Positions 48,457-59,582 of a DNA stretch of 64,000 bases are shown here, one piece after another. The stretch is from Monocercomonoides exilis (lineage: Eukaryota; Preaxostyla; Oxymonadida; Polymastigidae): positions 1,188,001 through 1,252,000 of the forward strand of contig LSRY02000019.1 in the NCBI GenBank assembly GCA_001643675.2. Reading direction: 5' to 3'. How positions within the stretch are numbered: position 1 is the first letter of the stretch; the number at the start of each line of letters is the position of its first letter. A program made the position numbers and the translations under genes. The notes under the pieces were generated by a model. That model was not told the origin of the DNA. It made no database searches and was given only the letters and a program-made list of their open reading frames with translations.

Positions 48457-49587
48457 AAAAGGAAAGTTTATAATTATTGCATTGTACCATTAAAACAAAA
48501 TTAAAATTAAAAAACTTATGTTTTGAACTGAAACTGTGAGGATCATAACATATTCATTTCATTTCACATCATCAAAAATCATTTCAAAAAATTTTTATTT
48601 ATTTTTAATTTATTTTTTTTAATAAGAACAAAGTTTTTTTTTCAATCTCAAAATTGTTCATTTTTTAAAATAATTCTTTGTTTTCATTTAGAAAACAACA
48701 GTAGATGTTTTATTATTTTTTTAGATCTGAAAGCAATCATTCATCTTTGGTGAAAGATCGTTGAAAGAACAAAAAGGCTGATCGACTATAATTTGTTCAC
48801 TATTAATGTGATAATTTGTTGAATGATTTTCCCAGTTTTCTGTCAAGACATTTTTCATTATTATTTCAAGTGAAAAAGATTATTATCTTTTCTTGACATT
48901 TTGTTTATGTGAGGCAAAATATTTTGCTTCAGGCATTTTCATAAAAAAAAAATGCACTTTTCATTGACTTTTTGACACAAAAAAGCACAATAAAAATGGG
49001 TTAATTTTTTGACATACGTGAAATGTTGAAAATTTTTATGTTTTGATTTCTATTATGCCTGTTTACGGATGTGAAAATAAAATTAATTTTGATATTTGAG
49101 AAAGCGAAATTAAGAAATGCGTGAATCAATTTTATTGCGCTTTGTGCAAAAAAAGCTTGAAAGTCAGTATTCCCCCCCCCCCCTTATATTAAGTCCTTTT
49201 TTTCGTTTCTTGTCCAGCATTTTTTTATATTTGAAACAAATATGTTGAAAGTTCTTGAATATTGTGAATATTCATGAATCCATTTTTTAACAATTCTTGT
49301 TTTTTCTGTGAGGAATGGTGGGAAGAAGGTGGACAAGTACCTTCATTAACCTCCTGCGTGAAATTGGATGGTCTCATGATGTTAAAAATCATTTGTTAAG
49401 AAACAATGGATTTTTATTTATTTATTTGTTTATTATTTTGTTTCTATTCGAAAGTCGATAATAACTATTTTGAAAATATGATTTTTGAAATGATAATTTG
49501 TATGGAAAAAAAATTCAAAGAATGACAGAATTTAAAACTGAGAAAAATGACTTTGTTCCGATTTGAAAAGCATCAAAATTTGTTCCG
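48457..49587. other. AT-rich spacer with a C12 run
   Basis: This region holds no recognisable gene. It is AT-rich with many short homopolymers. A run of 12 C at 49172-49183 is striking in this context. Confidence 0.4.
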
Positions 49588-50797
49588 ATGTTTGACTCAT
49601 ATATTTTGAGGATGGAGTCAAACCTATCACGAATGTTGAAAATTCCAAAGAATTCAAAAACAGTGTTATCAATTCAGTCAAAACTGGATGAAATCACATC
49701 GAATATAGTCACATTCGTTTGTTGTCACATTTTTCCATGCATCGACATTTTATGTTTATTTTTCATTCATTTAATATTGCATATTATCACAGTGCACATA
49801 TATAAATAATCACAATTTTTTTCATTTTGAGCAAATTTTCATTGAAAAATCGTTTTTTCGATTTTTCAAAAATCTGCTCAAATAAGTCAAATAATGCATA
49901 TTTGTGGAAAAATTTAATTTTGCAAGTGAAAAACGTTTTTATGAAGAATTTTCAAAAATTAAAAATTTTCCCAAAATTGATTAATGAAAAAATAAATATT
50001 TATTATTTTTTTCAATCAAGTCACATCTTGAATAATCACTATCGGATATAGTCACAAAAAGTTGTACAAAAACCGATGTGATGATATCCGATTTGGACTG
50101 TAATGCAGTCAGAGTTCTGAAGAAAGAAAGACAAATTGGAAAAGTGGGCAGACCTGCGGAGATAAATAGAAAAAAATGAGAAACGTTACTGATATCATTC
50201 ATGATGGCAAGGTCTGGAACAAGTTTGACACCAAATAAAAAAAAAAACAAGGGAATTTGTTTGAATAAATATATATTAAACATAATTTCTAACAAGATTT
50301 CACTGATGAAACTTGTTTTTTACGACAATGATGATGAAGATATACCATTTACCGAAGTTTCAATACCCGCAGCTTATTTCCTTGAAAAGAATTATCCTGA
50401 GTTGAAGTGGGAACACTGAAGAATTTGGATATTGTCCGACAGGCTGTCATGTGCAGAAGTGGTTTTTTGACCTTGGAATATAACACTCGACAAACTGAAT
50501 GAAAAGAATCATAACAATCCAGCTTTGATTGAGAACATCGATGAATCGTTGAAATTCATTCTCACAACTTTGACAGGACTCGAAGTTAATACTGCTGATG
50601 TGAATGCTCTTTTCACAGAAGAACCAATGAAAACGATAATTTTACGTTCGTGGCAGCTGTTGCAGTGGATGGATACACATTTCCTTCTATTATCCAATGG
50701 CCATATGTTGACCTGCCAGAGGAGCTGAAAAGCATTACATCTCCAACGCTTGAGATATGTGTATATGGAAGTGCCTGGACGGTCAATAAATTTTGAA
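49588..50797 (+). pseudogene. Decayed pogo-like DDE transposase, copy 1
   Basis: Pieces in several frames match, in order, the element at 62.5-63.9 kb on the other strand. They are FDSYILRMESNLSRMLKI (about 49590), RVLKKERQIGKVGRP (about 50108-50152, the CENPB-type helix-turn-helix region), DDEDIPFTEVSIPAAYFLEK then NYPELK (50329-50412), ENIDESL (about 50532, first catalytic Asp) and FVAAVAVDGYTFPSIIQWP then LPEELK (50648-50725). Frames shift near 50420 and 50640, and a TGA interrupts after KWEH. The part with the second and third acidic residues is missing. It is therefore a dead remnant. Terminal inverted repeats were not found. Confidence 0.7.
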
Positions 50798-51802
50798 AAA
50801 AGCATGATCTCAATATTTTTCTTTTTTTGTGATAGATAGAAGGGGAAAAATATCACAGAAAATAAACGCCAATTTATTTCCTTTTTGATTTTCATGATTC
50901 TCGAACTAATTTTATCGATCTTGAAAGAGTACAAAAGGAAAAGGAAAAGGAAAAAGAAAATTAAAATAAAACTAAATTATATTTCAACATTATTTCCTTC
51001 CAACTTCATTGCATTCACATCTGTTATTCATATAACATAAAAATGTTTTCTGTTTTCAAAATATAACTGATGAATGGATTTCAATAAATCCTTTTTCATC
51101 ATCTTTCTAAAAAGTTGCGATTGAAGATGTTCAGCATCAAGCGATTCACACAAAGCTGTCTTCATCTGTTTTTCAGAAAACTTTCTTCTGAAATGGAGTC
51201 TTGCATTATTCTCCTGCATCAGTTTTCATGAAACTGCCAGAATGATCTATTTATCTTCTTTCATGGAGCAGAAGAAGATTCAACTTCTCTTGAAAAAGAA
51301 AAAAAAGATGAAAAATGGCTTGAAAAATTTGTAAAATACATGTAATAGAATATTTTGTCAAAAAAAAAAATGAATGATAAGAAATTAGGTGGAGCATGAA
51401 ATTCGTCCCATTGACATTTGAAAAGTTATTGCAAAACATTATGCATTTCTTCATGATGATTCGCATGATGAAAAGAAGAGTCAAAATTTTTCAAAAGAAA
51501 GAAATATTGGATGGAAAAAAAAGTGGTGACAAAAATAAACACAAAATTTGCATTAATCTTATCACTTTAATGATTTTGCTTTTTTCCTTCTTATTAAAAA
51601 TTTCTTGTGATCAGATTACATAAGAAATATTCAACTAATAATCAAAACCCAACATATCAATTTAACATTCATTTGCATATTTCATCTTTGAACAATTTTG
51701 GAATTCTTTTTTCGTCTCAGAAATAACTTTTCGTTTGAAGTCAAGGAATTATCTCAACAACAACTTTTTTTGAACAATATTACTAAAAAAGTTAAAAAAA
51801 AA
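50798..51802. other. AT-rich spacer
   Basis: No gene was recognised between the transposase remnant and the third surface-protein gene. Short frames around 51396-51623 are Lys- or Phe-rich without motifs. The last 150 bp probably contain the promoter of the downstream gene. Confidence 0.4.
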
Positions 51803-54800
51803 ATGATTGCAATAATTATACTTTTAGTATTTGCAACATCAAAAAATATCTGCAAGAACTTAAACCCACTGAAACGACAAGATATATCATTTTCACTAAC
51901 AAAAAGCGCAACAGACATTTTCTCAATTGATTTAATGAGCACTATGCTGAGTCAGCAAGTTTTCTTCAATTCCTCTGCACATTTAATATCAATTGCATTT
52001 GAACAGAAAGATAATTCTCCTTTTGTCAATGTCAATTTCTTTTCCGTTTTCACAATTAAAAATTGCAAAATATTGAGCTCTTCCACATCTTTAACTTGTT
52101 CAACCAACACTTTCACGTCGATAGTAAATAGCACACGCATTAAACATTCGAACAAACAAATATCTCATTGTTTTGCATTTTGCTGTTCTTCAGATATTGA
52201 AATTTCATTTTTGAATTCAGTTTTCACTAACTTTGAGATTTTTGAGAATAATAGCTTTCTTTGTAATGGAATTGGCAGGTCAGTTTATATTGAGAAATGT
52301 TTTTTCTGCAACATCACACAAAAATTCAAAACTTTTTCGGACAGTCCATTCAATTCATTTAAAAACAGTGAAGTTTCACATTGCGTTTTTGCTTATTCTT
52401 CAAATGTTTTGGAAGGTGGTATAACTTTTGGAATGGAACAAGCTCAAACATTCATATGCTGTAATTCATCTTTTTCCTCTAATTACAGATCTAGCAATCC
52501 TTTTGAAAAACAAAATAGTTCACAAGCAACTTCTTCACAGAATTTCAGTTCTTGCGAATGGTCCGACTGCAACGCTGATTGTGGCGGGGCGTTGTATATT
52601 CATGATAACTCTTCAGCAACACTGTATGTTTCAAACTCTTCATTTACCAGGTGCAACGCAACAAACTCAAAAGGAGGTGCGATCTTCGCATTTAAAATTG
52701 CAGTTTGTTCAGTGATTAATTCATCATTTAAAGAATGTTACTGCGTGGCATCTACCGATTATGGAGGAGCTGGTGTTGAATGCGAAGGACTCTGCGAACA
52801 ACCATATGTTGAAAATTGTACTTTTTCTGATGGATGGTCAGGAAATGATGGTGGCGCATTACACATTATGACATGCAATGCACAAACAAAAGATTGCATA
52901 ATGGATTGCACATTCATTAACAACAGTTGCCATTCTTTAATAAACAGCGATGGAGGCGAAATTGTTCTTTGGAATTCGATTGATTTGATTGTCATGCATA
53001 ACTGTCTCATCACAAATGGGTATTCAGCAAAATACGGAGGAGGAGTCTCGACTTATGCAAAGAATGACAACTCTGAATTGATTTTCTATTTTTGCTTTTT
53101 TCACAATAACACTGCCCAATTACTCGGACACGATATTTGCATTGATGGTAGTACACGGAATCGAGTTGACACATCATGCAGAACAACTCAAAACAAAGTT
53201 AATAGAGTTGCATTTCGCTCGGGGCAAGATAAAAGTGATTTCCTTTCGTATGAATTTGATCCAATAAGATTTGTTGCTTCTTCAGTTTCACATCCAAATG
53301 CAAAAGATTCATACGGTTGTGGATTATCTGAAGAATACGCATGTGAATCGATTAGCTTTTGTTTAATGCAGCTAATTCCTGAAGTTGTCACAGAAATTAC
53401 AGTTATTGGAGGAATCATTAGAGAATCATATTCAATTGATGTTCATGATAAACATTTCAATTTGAGAGGAACTTTTGAAAGTGATGCTGAAATACAACCT
53501 TCATTTACTAAACAAGAAACATCTCTTTTCAGTGTGTCTTCTGGAACGCTTGATGTGTATCAAATAAGAGTGACTTACAATTCATTAACAAAATATAATC
53601 GAGAATCAAGAATCTGCTGCATTTGTGGCTCAGGATCCATCAACCTCAAAAATATAAACTTGACAACTGATGATTTGCATTCTGCTGACACATTTTTTAA
53701 AACAGAAATGATAACAGTTGTTGAAGGTTCATTAACAATGGTCAATGTTGAATGGATTCGCTTTTTTTCATCAACGTCATTATTTCATTTACCACAAACT
53801 TCTAGTTTTTATTTATCTATGAATCAAACAAATATAAAAAATATCAATCGAATATCTCAAGGAGCAGCGCTTTTCGAATCTCAATTCATAAATGGAAATA
53901 TTGTTCAAACGCAATGTTGCATTGAAAGATGCGGAAGTGAATCTTCTCTTGATGGTGGAGCCGTTTGCCTTTCACTGGGCAGTGAATGCATTCTTGCCAT
54001 TGAAAAAGGATCAATTCAGAATTGCTTTGCATCTTCCACAGTTGGAAAAGGTGGCGGTTGTTTTTTGAACTTAGCAAACATGCAAGCTGAATTTTTTCTA
54101 TCTGTCTCATTCAATAAAAATTCTGCCAGATTGGGAAACGACTTGTTTATCCAATCCTCGAACCTCCGTAAATCAATTTCTAACGAAACACTTCCATTTG
54201 CCTATGTACTGGGGCACAGCTCCTTCGACAGTTTGCAAGGGTTCACTGGGACTGACCATGAGCATTCAATTCCGTTGGTTTTGTTTTTGGAGGATGTTGG
54301 GCAAACAATCCATGTTAGGAGCAATGACGGTGTTGATACTGTGGTGTGTGGATTCTCGGATTATCCGTGCCACTCGCTCAATTACTGTGTGGAGAGGTTG
54401 GACGAAGAAAACGCAAAGGCAGTAGCTGTTCTTGCCTCAGCAACAATTGAAAACGAAACGACATTGCATAATTTGGATTTGAAATCATCAAACACTTCAA
54501 AAGCCGAAATCACTTGCATCAAGTCGCTGCAGGCCTCAACACGAAAAGTGATTGCTTCAACAGGGGATGTGTCCGTCGAATTGATCCACTTTTTGCTTCC
54601 TTCTTCATTTGATACTGAGATCGAAGCCTTGATATTCTTGTCTTCTGAAGGCATGCTGACAATGAAATCTTGCTCATTCGGAATGCAACAAGGCGAGCTT
54701 GGCCAGATGGGTTACTGGTTGTTTCAGATTTGTGGAGGAATACTAAATATCTACAGCTGCACCTTAAGTTCAGACTGCCTTCAGCACGCGCCCATAGCCG

Positions 54801-57800
54801 TGTGTGAGAGCGACACGAGCACTCAAGCAACAATCATTTCATTGAATGTGAAGAACACAGATATCGGCAATCATCCTCTTATCCATGCGATTCCATCATC
54901 AGCAGCAAAACTCCTGAATGGTGCCACAACGAGCAGTGGGATCATATCTCTTGTTTTATGTTCTTTTGAAGGGATGGTCCATGCAAATGCAAACAGTGCA
55001 GTGCTGTTTTCATCCCATATTTCAAGCTGTGTTGAGTGCTCCCATTGGAATGTCACGAATGTCAAAAGCACTCAGAGCATCGAGGGAGGCGCGATGAAAG
55101 TTGTTGTTGAAGCTCAAGGGCAATTTACGATGGAAAACGCAACATTCACAAAATGCTGCGCTGAATGTGAAACGGCTGGAAAAGGAGGAGGCATCTATTT
55201 TGACTGTTCGGCTTCCAATGCATTCTCCTTCCAGCAGATGGCCTTTGATCAGTGCTCTGCAAAACACGGGGAAAACATGTTCTTTCTTTCATCAGACCTA
55301 AATGTTTCCATCACAAACCAGTCTTTAGCGCTTGAAGTGAGTGAGACAACAGATGATACAAATCTGTTCATCGGAAGCGACTCCACAAAAGCAAACTTCG
55401 ATCTGTGCAGATTTCTGATTGGATTTTCTTCTCAAGAAATCTATCTCAGCAAGAACAGCGGCTGGGATGTTCTTCGCTGCGGGAGCAAGAGCGAGCCATG
55501 CGCAACAATGCAGTATGGCCAGAAGCATTTCTGTGCTTCAGATAATCCAGCACAAGCAAACATGAGTATTTTCCTCGTCGTCGATGAAGTTCAAGTGGAT
55601 TGCGAAGTCGACATTTCAAACAATACTCTGACCTCTTCCGATATTGACTCTCACTCTGCTCTGATATTTGCAGCAGCCATTTCACCACAGCCAGGAAAGC
55701 AGCAACATACTGACTCTGTGCTGGCAAACACTGGCGCATGCTCCCTCTTGAGCATCGATATCTGTTGTGATCATGGCTCGGGATGGAGCCAAACATGTTT
55801 GATAAGCACTGCTGCTGGAGCTTTCTCTGCTCAAAGTTGCTTGTTTACCAGCACCTCTGGAACAGCGATTCCTTATTGTGTCGTTGCCTGCTTTTCTGGT
55901 ACTTGTGAATTGTCGCTTTGCTCATTTCAGTCCATCAAATGCGAAGGTCACATCTTCATTGCATCGTGCGGAAGCAGTTCTATCCTATCAAATGTCTCTA
56001 CGGGTAATGTTGAACTCATGGGCAAAAGCATTGTGGAAGTGTTGCCGCAAGTGATGCCACCAGCAATGACACAGGAAATCAACGAAGACATTTGCCCAAC
56101 AGTGCAACTCAAATACTGCACCCTTCACTCGCTTCTTCAAAGCACTCCTTTTGAACCCTCCATCATCAGCTCCTCTGGCAGCCAGCCTTTTAGCGTGTCT
56201 GCCCAAAACACGTCCATAAAGAACTGTGGAAGCAGCCAAAGTGAGAGCGGTGGATGCATAACCATGAGGTTAGATGAAGAAGCATTATTTCGCTGCACTT
56301 TATCCACAATCTCGGAGTGCTTCTGCTCAGCGACTGGAAGGGGAGGTGCAATATTTCTGGATTGCTCATCAATTGCAAGCGATAGCTCGCTGCCTTTCCT
56401 CTTCAAAAATATCACATTCTTGGAGAACAAGGCGTTCAGAGGAAGAGACATATATGTGAGATGCTCCAATGTGGAATCCCAAATAAGGAGCGAGCTATTC
56501 CAGCTCGACTTCAGGCCACCATACAACCAGGAGCTCGCCATTTGGGGATGCACTGCACAAAACTATGCTGACGAGCAAGATCTCTTGCTCCTCGTGATTG
56601 TGTATCAGAGTGAGACAATATTTGCTTCTTCTTCAGCCGACAACACCTCAGATTCACGCCAGTGCGGAGCTATCAATGCGCCCTGCTCTTCCTTGAATGT
56701 TGCATTGTCTCACATCATTCCTTCTGTTTACAGCAACTTGCTCGTTGACGAGATTTCTCTGGTCTCTGGAGAAGCAAGCATCCATGATGTCTCGATCAAG
56801 TCGCTGGAACAGGAAAGAGACAGAGGGACAATCCTCCTGAACAGGAGCATTGAGAGCAGGATGAACAGCCTTCTCACGTGTGCATCCAGAGTGAAAATCG
56901 AATTTCTGAAATTCATGTTCGGAGGCGCGTTTTCTTCTCCATATTCCAGCTTATTATCCCTGACTGATGGCAGCTTGTCAATTACAGATGCACTCTTCTC
57001 CCAAGATGTTTCGAATGATTATCCTGAAAAGAGGTTGAATTGCTCTATCATTCTCGTGGAGAATGGCAGGCTGCTGATCAACGAATGCACTTTTGCTTCC
57101 CTCCATTTTGGTTCTCCATGCGTAGCAGCAAAAGGGGGACAATATTGCTCATTTATGAACTTGAACATTTCTGATGTGAATTCTGATATCTTGTTTGATT
57201 TCCGCAATCTGGTGAACCTCTCCATGCTGCAGGTGCTTATTTCCAGTTGTGAACTTGAACAATCCGCTCTGATCCTTCACAACTGCAAAGATTCCCAGCT
57301 CCAAAAAATTCAAGTCAGAAATGTTGAGAGCAAAACAAGCTTGATTGTGTTTTCCTCAGACGGTTTTGGTGCTTGCTTGAACATCCAGTGCTATCATTCC
57401 GAATTTGATGCCATATCCGTGCTGTCTGGCTCCTTGCTTTCCATCGAATGCCAAGATGCAAATGTCGAGATGAACAATCTGTCATCGACAAAAACAGTGT
57501 TGACAAATGGTTGTGCTGTGAACCTTGTATATGCAAATTCCTCATTAAGTATCAGGCAATCATCGTTTCAAAACATATCCAGAGATTCAATGGGCCCATG
57601 CTGCATGGCTGCTTCACTTTCATCACCATCGCTCGAATTGGAGAACTGCTCATTCAGAAAATGCGTCTCTCCCTCAGATAAAGGGAGCATCTCTGCTTTA
57701 TCTGGCCAATCCAATGCAAGCATAACTTCGTGTGCATTTGATGGAGAAACTGACCTGCAACAACTCAGATCCAATGCAGATTCATTCAAAGATTTGTGCA

Positions 57801-58492
57801 AGTGGAATGGCTCCATGATCGATCTTCTCAATTGCTCGGGAGCAATAAAAGACACCACAATCGCCAATTCGTCCAAGGGAGGACTGTCGATCTCTGGCGG
57901 AAACATTTCTATTCAGTTTGGGATGTTTTCTGGCAACAATCCAAACGCTGCTGGATACCCATCCATCAGAAACAACGTTATCTGCTCACACAACGCACTC
58001 CTGAACATCATCAGCCTCAAGGGAGGAGATGGCTTTCTCCCCAACACCTCAATGTGGATTGCAGGAGACGATTGCACGCTTGCAGGCTTGGCCTCAGAAA
58101 GGCTTTCCCCATTCTTCATCCCACAGCTGCACTCAGTTAACTCACATATCCAAGGCGATGCACTTTCTCTGGATCTCATCGGCTCTTTACTCCTCCCCTG
58201 CCACCTGCTCCTCCAGATTGATTCCATCGACGGCTCCCTCCATCAACTCAAGACATATCCGCTGCAAGCAGAACTCTTTGAAAATGAAACACAAATCCAT
58301 GCAGTCATCCCAGCCTCAATCGTGACTTCGGTACCTGACACCACAGAAGTGGCTGTAAGCATCCTGTTTGGAAGCCTAAATGCTACAGCATCTACAGCAC
58401 AATTTCTTTTGAAGAACAGGAGCGAGATTGCGCAAAAGAAGATGAAAGAATCGTTGAAAAAGGAAAAGAAGGAAAAACACTTTGGCCAATAA
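51803..58492 (+). CDS. Giant beta-helix surface protein, ectodomain part, frameshifted before membrane span
   Basis: This is the third family member. The ATG at 51803 is chosen because it starts a signal peptide (MIAIIILLVFATSKNICKN); the frame extends upstream without another ATG. The ectodomain of about 2,200 residues has the same layout as the 9.07-kb protein: Cys-Gly..Pro-Cys elements near 53325, 54345, 55481 and 56664, GGAIF, GKGGGIYFDCS and GENMF turns, and the juxtamembrane module (CKWNGSMIDL, KDTTIANSS, GGNISIQFG, KGGDGFLPNTSMWI, ERLSPFFIPQL). At about 58433 one A is missing from the run that follows GCGC, compared with 16760. The frame then reads about 20 foreign codons to a TAA at 58490-58492, losing the membrane span. 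As read, it would encode a secreted ectodomain. It could also be a recent pseudogene, a sequencing error or recoded. Confidence 0.75.
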   Translation: MIAIIILLVFATSKNICKNLNPLKRQDISFSLTKSATDIFSIDLMSTMLSQQVFFNSSAHLISIAFEQKDNSPFVNVNFFSVFTIKNCKILSSSTSLTCSTNTFTSIVNSTRIKHSNKQISHCFAFCCSSDIEISFLNSVFTNFEIFENNSFLCNGIGRSVYIEKCFFCNITQKFKTFSDSPFNSFKNSEVSHCVFAYSSNVLEGGITFGMEQAQTFICCNSSFSSNYRSSNPFEKQNSSQATSSQNFSSCEWSDCNADCGGALYIHDNSSATLYVSNSSFTRCNATNSKGGAIFAFKIAVCSVINSSFKECYCVASTDYGGAGVECEGLCEQPYVENCTFSDGWSGNDGGALHIMTCNAQTKDCIMDCTFINNSCHSLINSDGGEIVLWNSIDLIVMHNCLITNGYSAKYGGGVSTYAKNDNSELIFYFCFFHNNTAQLLGHDICIDGSTRNRVDTSCRTTQNKVNRVAFRSGQDKSDFLSYEFDPIRFVASSVSHPNAKDSYGCGLSEEYACESISFCLMQLIPEVVTEITVIGGIIRESYSIDVHDKHFNLRGTFESDAEIQPSFTKQETSLFSVSSGTLDVYQIRVTYNSLTKYNRESRICCICGSGSINLKNINLTTDDLHSADTFFKTEMITVVEGSLTMVNVEWIRFFSSTSLFHLPQTSSFYLSMNQTNIKNINRISQGAALFESQFINGNIVQTQCCIERCGSESSLDGGAVCLSLGSECILAIEKGSIQNCFASSTVGKGGGCFLNLANMQAEFFLSVSFNKNSARLGNDLFIQSSNLRKSISNETLPFAYVLGHSSFDSLQGFTGTDHEHSIPLVLFLEDVGQTIHVRSNDGVDTVVCGFSDYPCHSLNYCVERLDEENAKAVAVLASATIENETTLHNLDLKSSNTSKAEITCIKSLQASTRKVIASTGDVSVELIHFLLPSSFDTEIEALIFLSSEGMLTMKSCSFGMQQGELGQMGYWLFQICGGILNIYSCTLSSDCLQHAPIAVCESDTSTQATIISLNVKNTDIGNHPLIHAIPSSAAKLLNGATTSSGIISLVLCSFEGMVHANANSAVLFSSHISSCVECSHWNVTNVKSTQSIEGGAMKVVVEAQGQFTMENATFTKCCAECETAGKGGGIYFDCSASNAFSFQQMAFDQCSAKHGENMFFLSSDLNVSITNQSLALEVSETTDDTNLFIGSDSTKANFDLCRFLIGFSSQEIYLSKNSGWDVLRCGSKSEPCATMQYGQKHFCASDNPAQANMSIFLVVDEVQVDCEVDISNNTLTSSDIDSHSALIFAAAISPQPGKQQHTDSVLANTGACSLLSIDICCDHGSGWSQTCLISTAAGAFSAQSCLFTSTSGTAIPYCVVACFSGTCELSLCSFQSIKCEGHIFIASCGSSSILSNVSTGNVELMGKSIVEVLPQVMPPAMTQEINEDICPTVQLKYCTLHSLLQSTPFEPSIISSSGSQPFSVSAQNTSIKNCGSSQSESGGCITMRLDEEALFRCTLSTISECFCSATGRGGAIFLDCSSIASDSSLPFLFKNITFLENKAFRGRDIYVRCSNVESQIRSELFQLDFRPPYNQELAIWGCTAQNYADEQDLLLLVIVYQSETIFASSSADNTSDSRQCGAINAPCSSLNVALSHIIPSVYSNLLVDEISLVSGEASIHDVSIKSLEQERDRGTILLNRSIESRMNSLLTCASRVKIEFLKFMFGGAFSSPYSSLLSLTDGSLSITDALFSQDVSNDYPEKRLNCSIILVENGRLLINECTFASLHFGSPCVAAKGGQYCSFMNLNISDVNSDILFDFRNLVNLSMLQVLISSCELEQSALILHNCKDSQLQKIQVRNVESKTSLIVFSSDGFGACLNIQCYHSEFDAISVLSGSLLSIECQDANVEMNNLSSTKTVLTNGCAVNLVYANSSLSIRQSSFQNISRDSMGPCCMAASLSSPSLELENCSFRKCVSPSDKGSISALSGQSNASITSCAFDGETDLQQLRSNADSFKDLCKWNGSMIDLLNCSGAIKDTTIANSSKGGLSISGGNISIQFGMFSGNNPNAAGYPSIRNNVICSHNALLNIISLKGGDGFLPNTSMWIAGDDCTLAGLASERLSPFFIPQLHSVNSHIQGDALSLDLIGSLLLPCHLLLQIDSIDGSLHQLKTYPLQAELFENETQIHAVIPASIVTSVPDTTEVAVSILFGSLNATASTAQFLLKNRSEIAQKKMKESLKKEKKEKHFGQ

Positions 58493-59582
58493 TAGTTATT
58501 GTAATGGCGATAATTCTTTTAATTGTTCTTGCTGTTTCAATTGTTCTGGCCATTCGGTGGAGAAAGGTGAAGAATGAAGCAGAAGATCTGAGAGAGATTG
58601 TGAATGACAACATCAGAAAGGATCCAAAAGCGTTTGAGATGGTGACGATGGAGATGTCACCAGAGGAGCAGTGGAGGAGAGCAGAGAGGGAGGCTGAGAA
58701 GAAGAACGAAGAGAGGATCAAGAAGAGAGTATATGCGAAAAGCTTGGGGCATTCTGAATCATCAGAGCATTTATTGAGTGAAAGTGGATCAACCGAATAC
58801 ATTCTGGGGAGAGACTCAGACAAGATCCCTCAATGGGCACTGGAGAAGGTTGAAGAAGAGACAAGAAAGCGAACACCTTCTCCATCCATTTCATCCACCT
58901 CAACAACAGACACTTCAGACACAGATTCAACATTTGTTCGAGGGGAGGATCTGTGTCCCACAACATCATCCATGTCGAATCTGGTGGATGCAATGGCATG
59001 TTCGTCTCCCCATGAGAAGCTGATTGTGGACTTGAGGGATTCGCTGTTCATGCTGCTGCATGGAAGAAATGAGAAGAAAGAGATGGCGATTGACACTCTG
59101 CAAGAAAGAGAGATGACAGCTGCCCAAATCCTGTTCTGGGCGGCTAATCTTGCGCTTCACTCCTTTGAAGACGAAGAAAATGAACTCTCTTCGCTGGCCA
59201 ATCTCAGCCCTCACATTGTTCTCTTCTCTGAGCACATGGTCATCTGCATTGCACTTCATTCCGATTGCTCTTCTTCAGACTCAGATTCTTCATCCATCTC
59301 TTCATCAACCGTTGTCACATCAACATCTGATTGCTCCACTGTGAACAGAAATGGGAAAGACTCGCCACCGCCATCATCAGCATTTGAGGATGAGGATGAC
59401 AATAGAAAAGAGTGTATGAGGTGGAAGGCACCTGAGATGCTGATCAACAAAAAGATGGGAGCAACAAAGGAATCAGTTGTGTTCTCGATTGGGATAATGC
59501 TGTGGGAGTGTCTGACGCTGGAGATCCTGTTTGGAGAGTATGAGGCAGAGGTGGCGGGGCAGAAGATTGTGAATGGGGAGAG
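58410..59582 (+). repeat. Membrane-span/tail cassette, copy B of a shared tract
   Basis: This is the 1,173-bp counterpart of 16737..17919. It differs by a one-base deletion near 58433, a nine-base deletion near 58850 and scattered substitutions, many silent. Outside the tract the two genes are far more diverged. Confidence 0.85.

Noticed and set aside
49660-50110. Possible inverted repeat between about 49670 and about 50100
   Set aside because: The similarity is short and imperfect. Both pieces are better explained as coding parts of the decayed transposase on the + strand.
16755-58440. Canonical -1 ribosomal slippage site at the frameshift in the third giant gene
   Set aside because: The bases around the missing A do not form an X-XXY-YYZ heptamer in the incoming frame, so programmed slippage is only a remote possibility.
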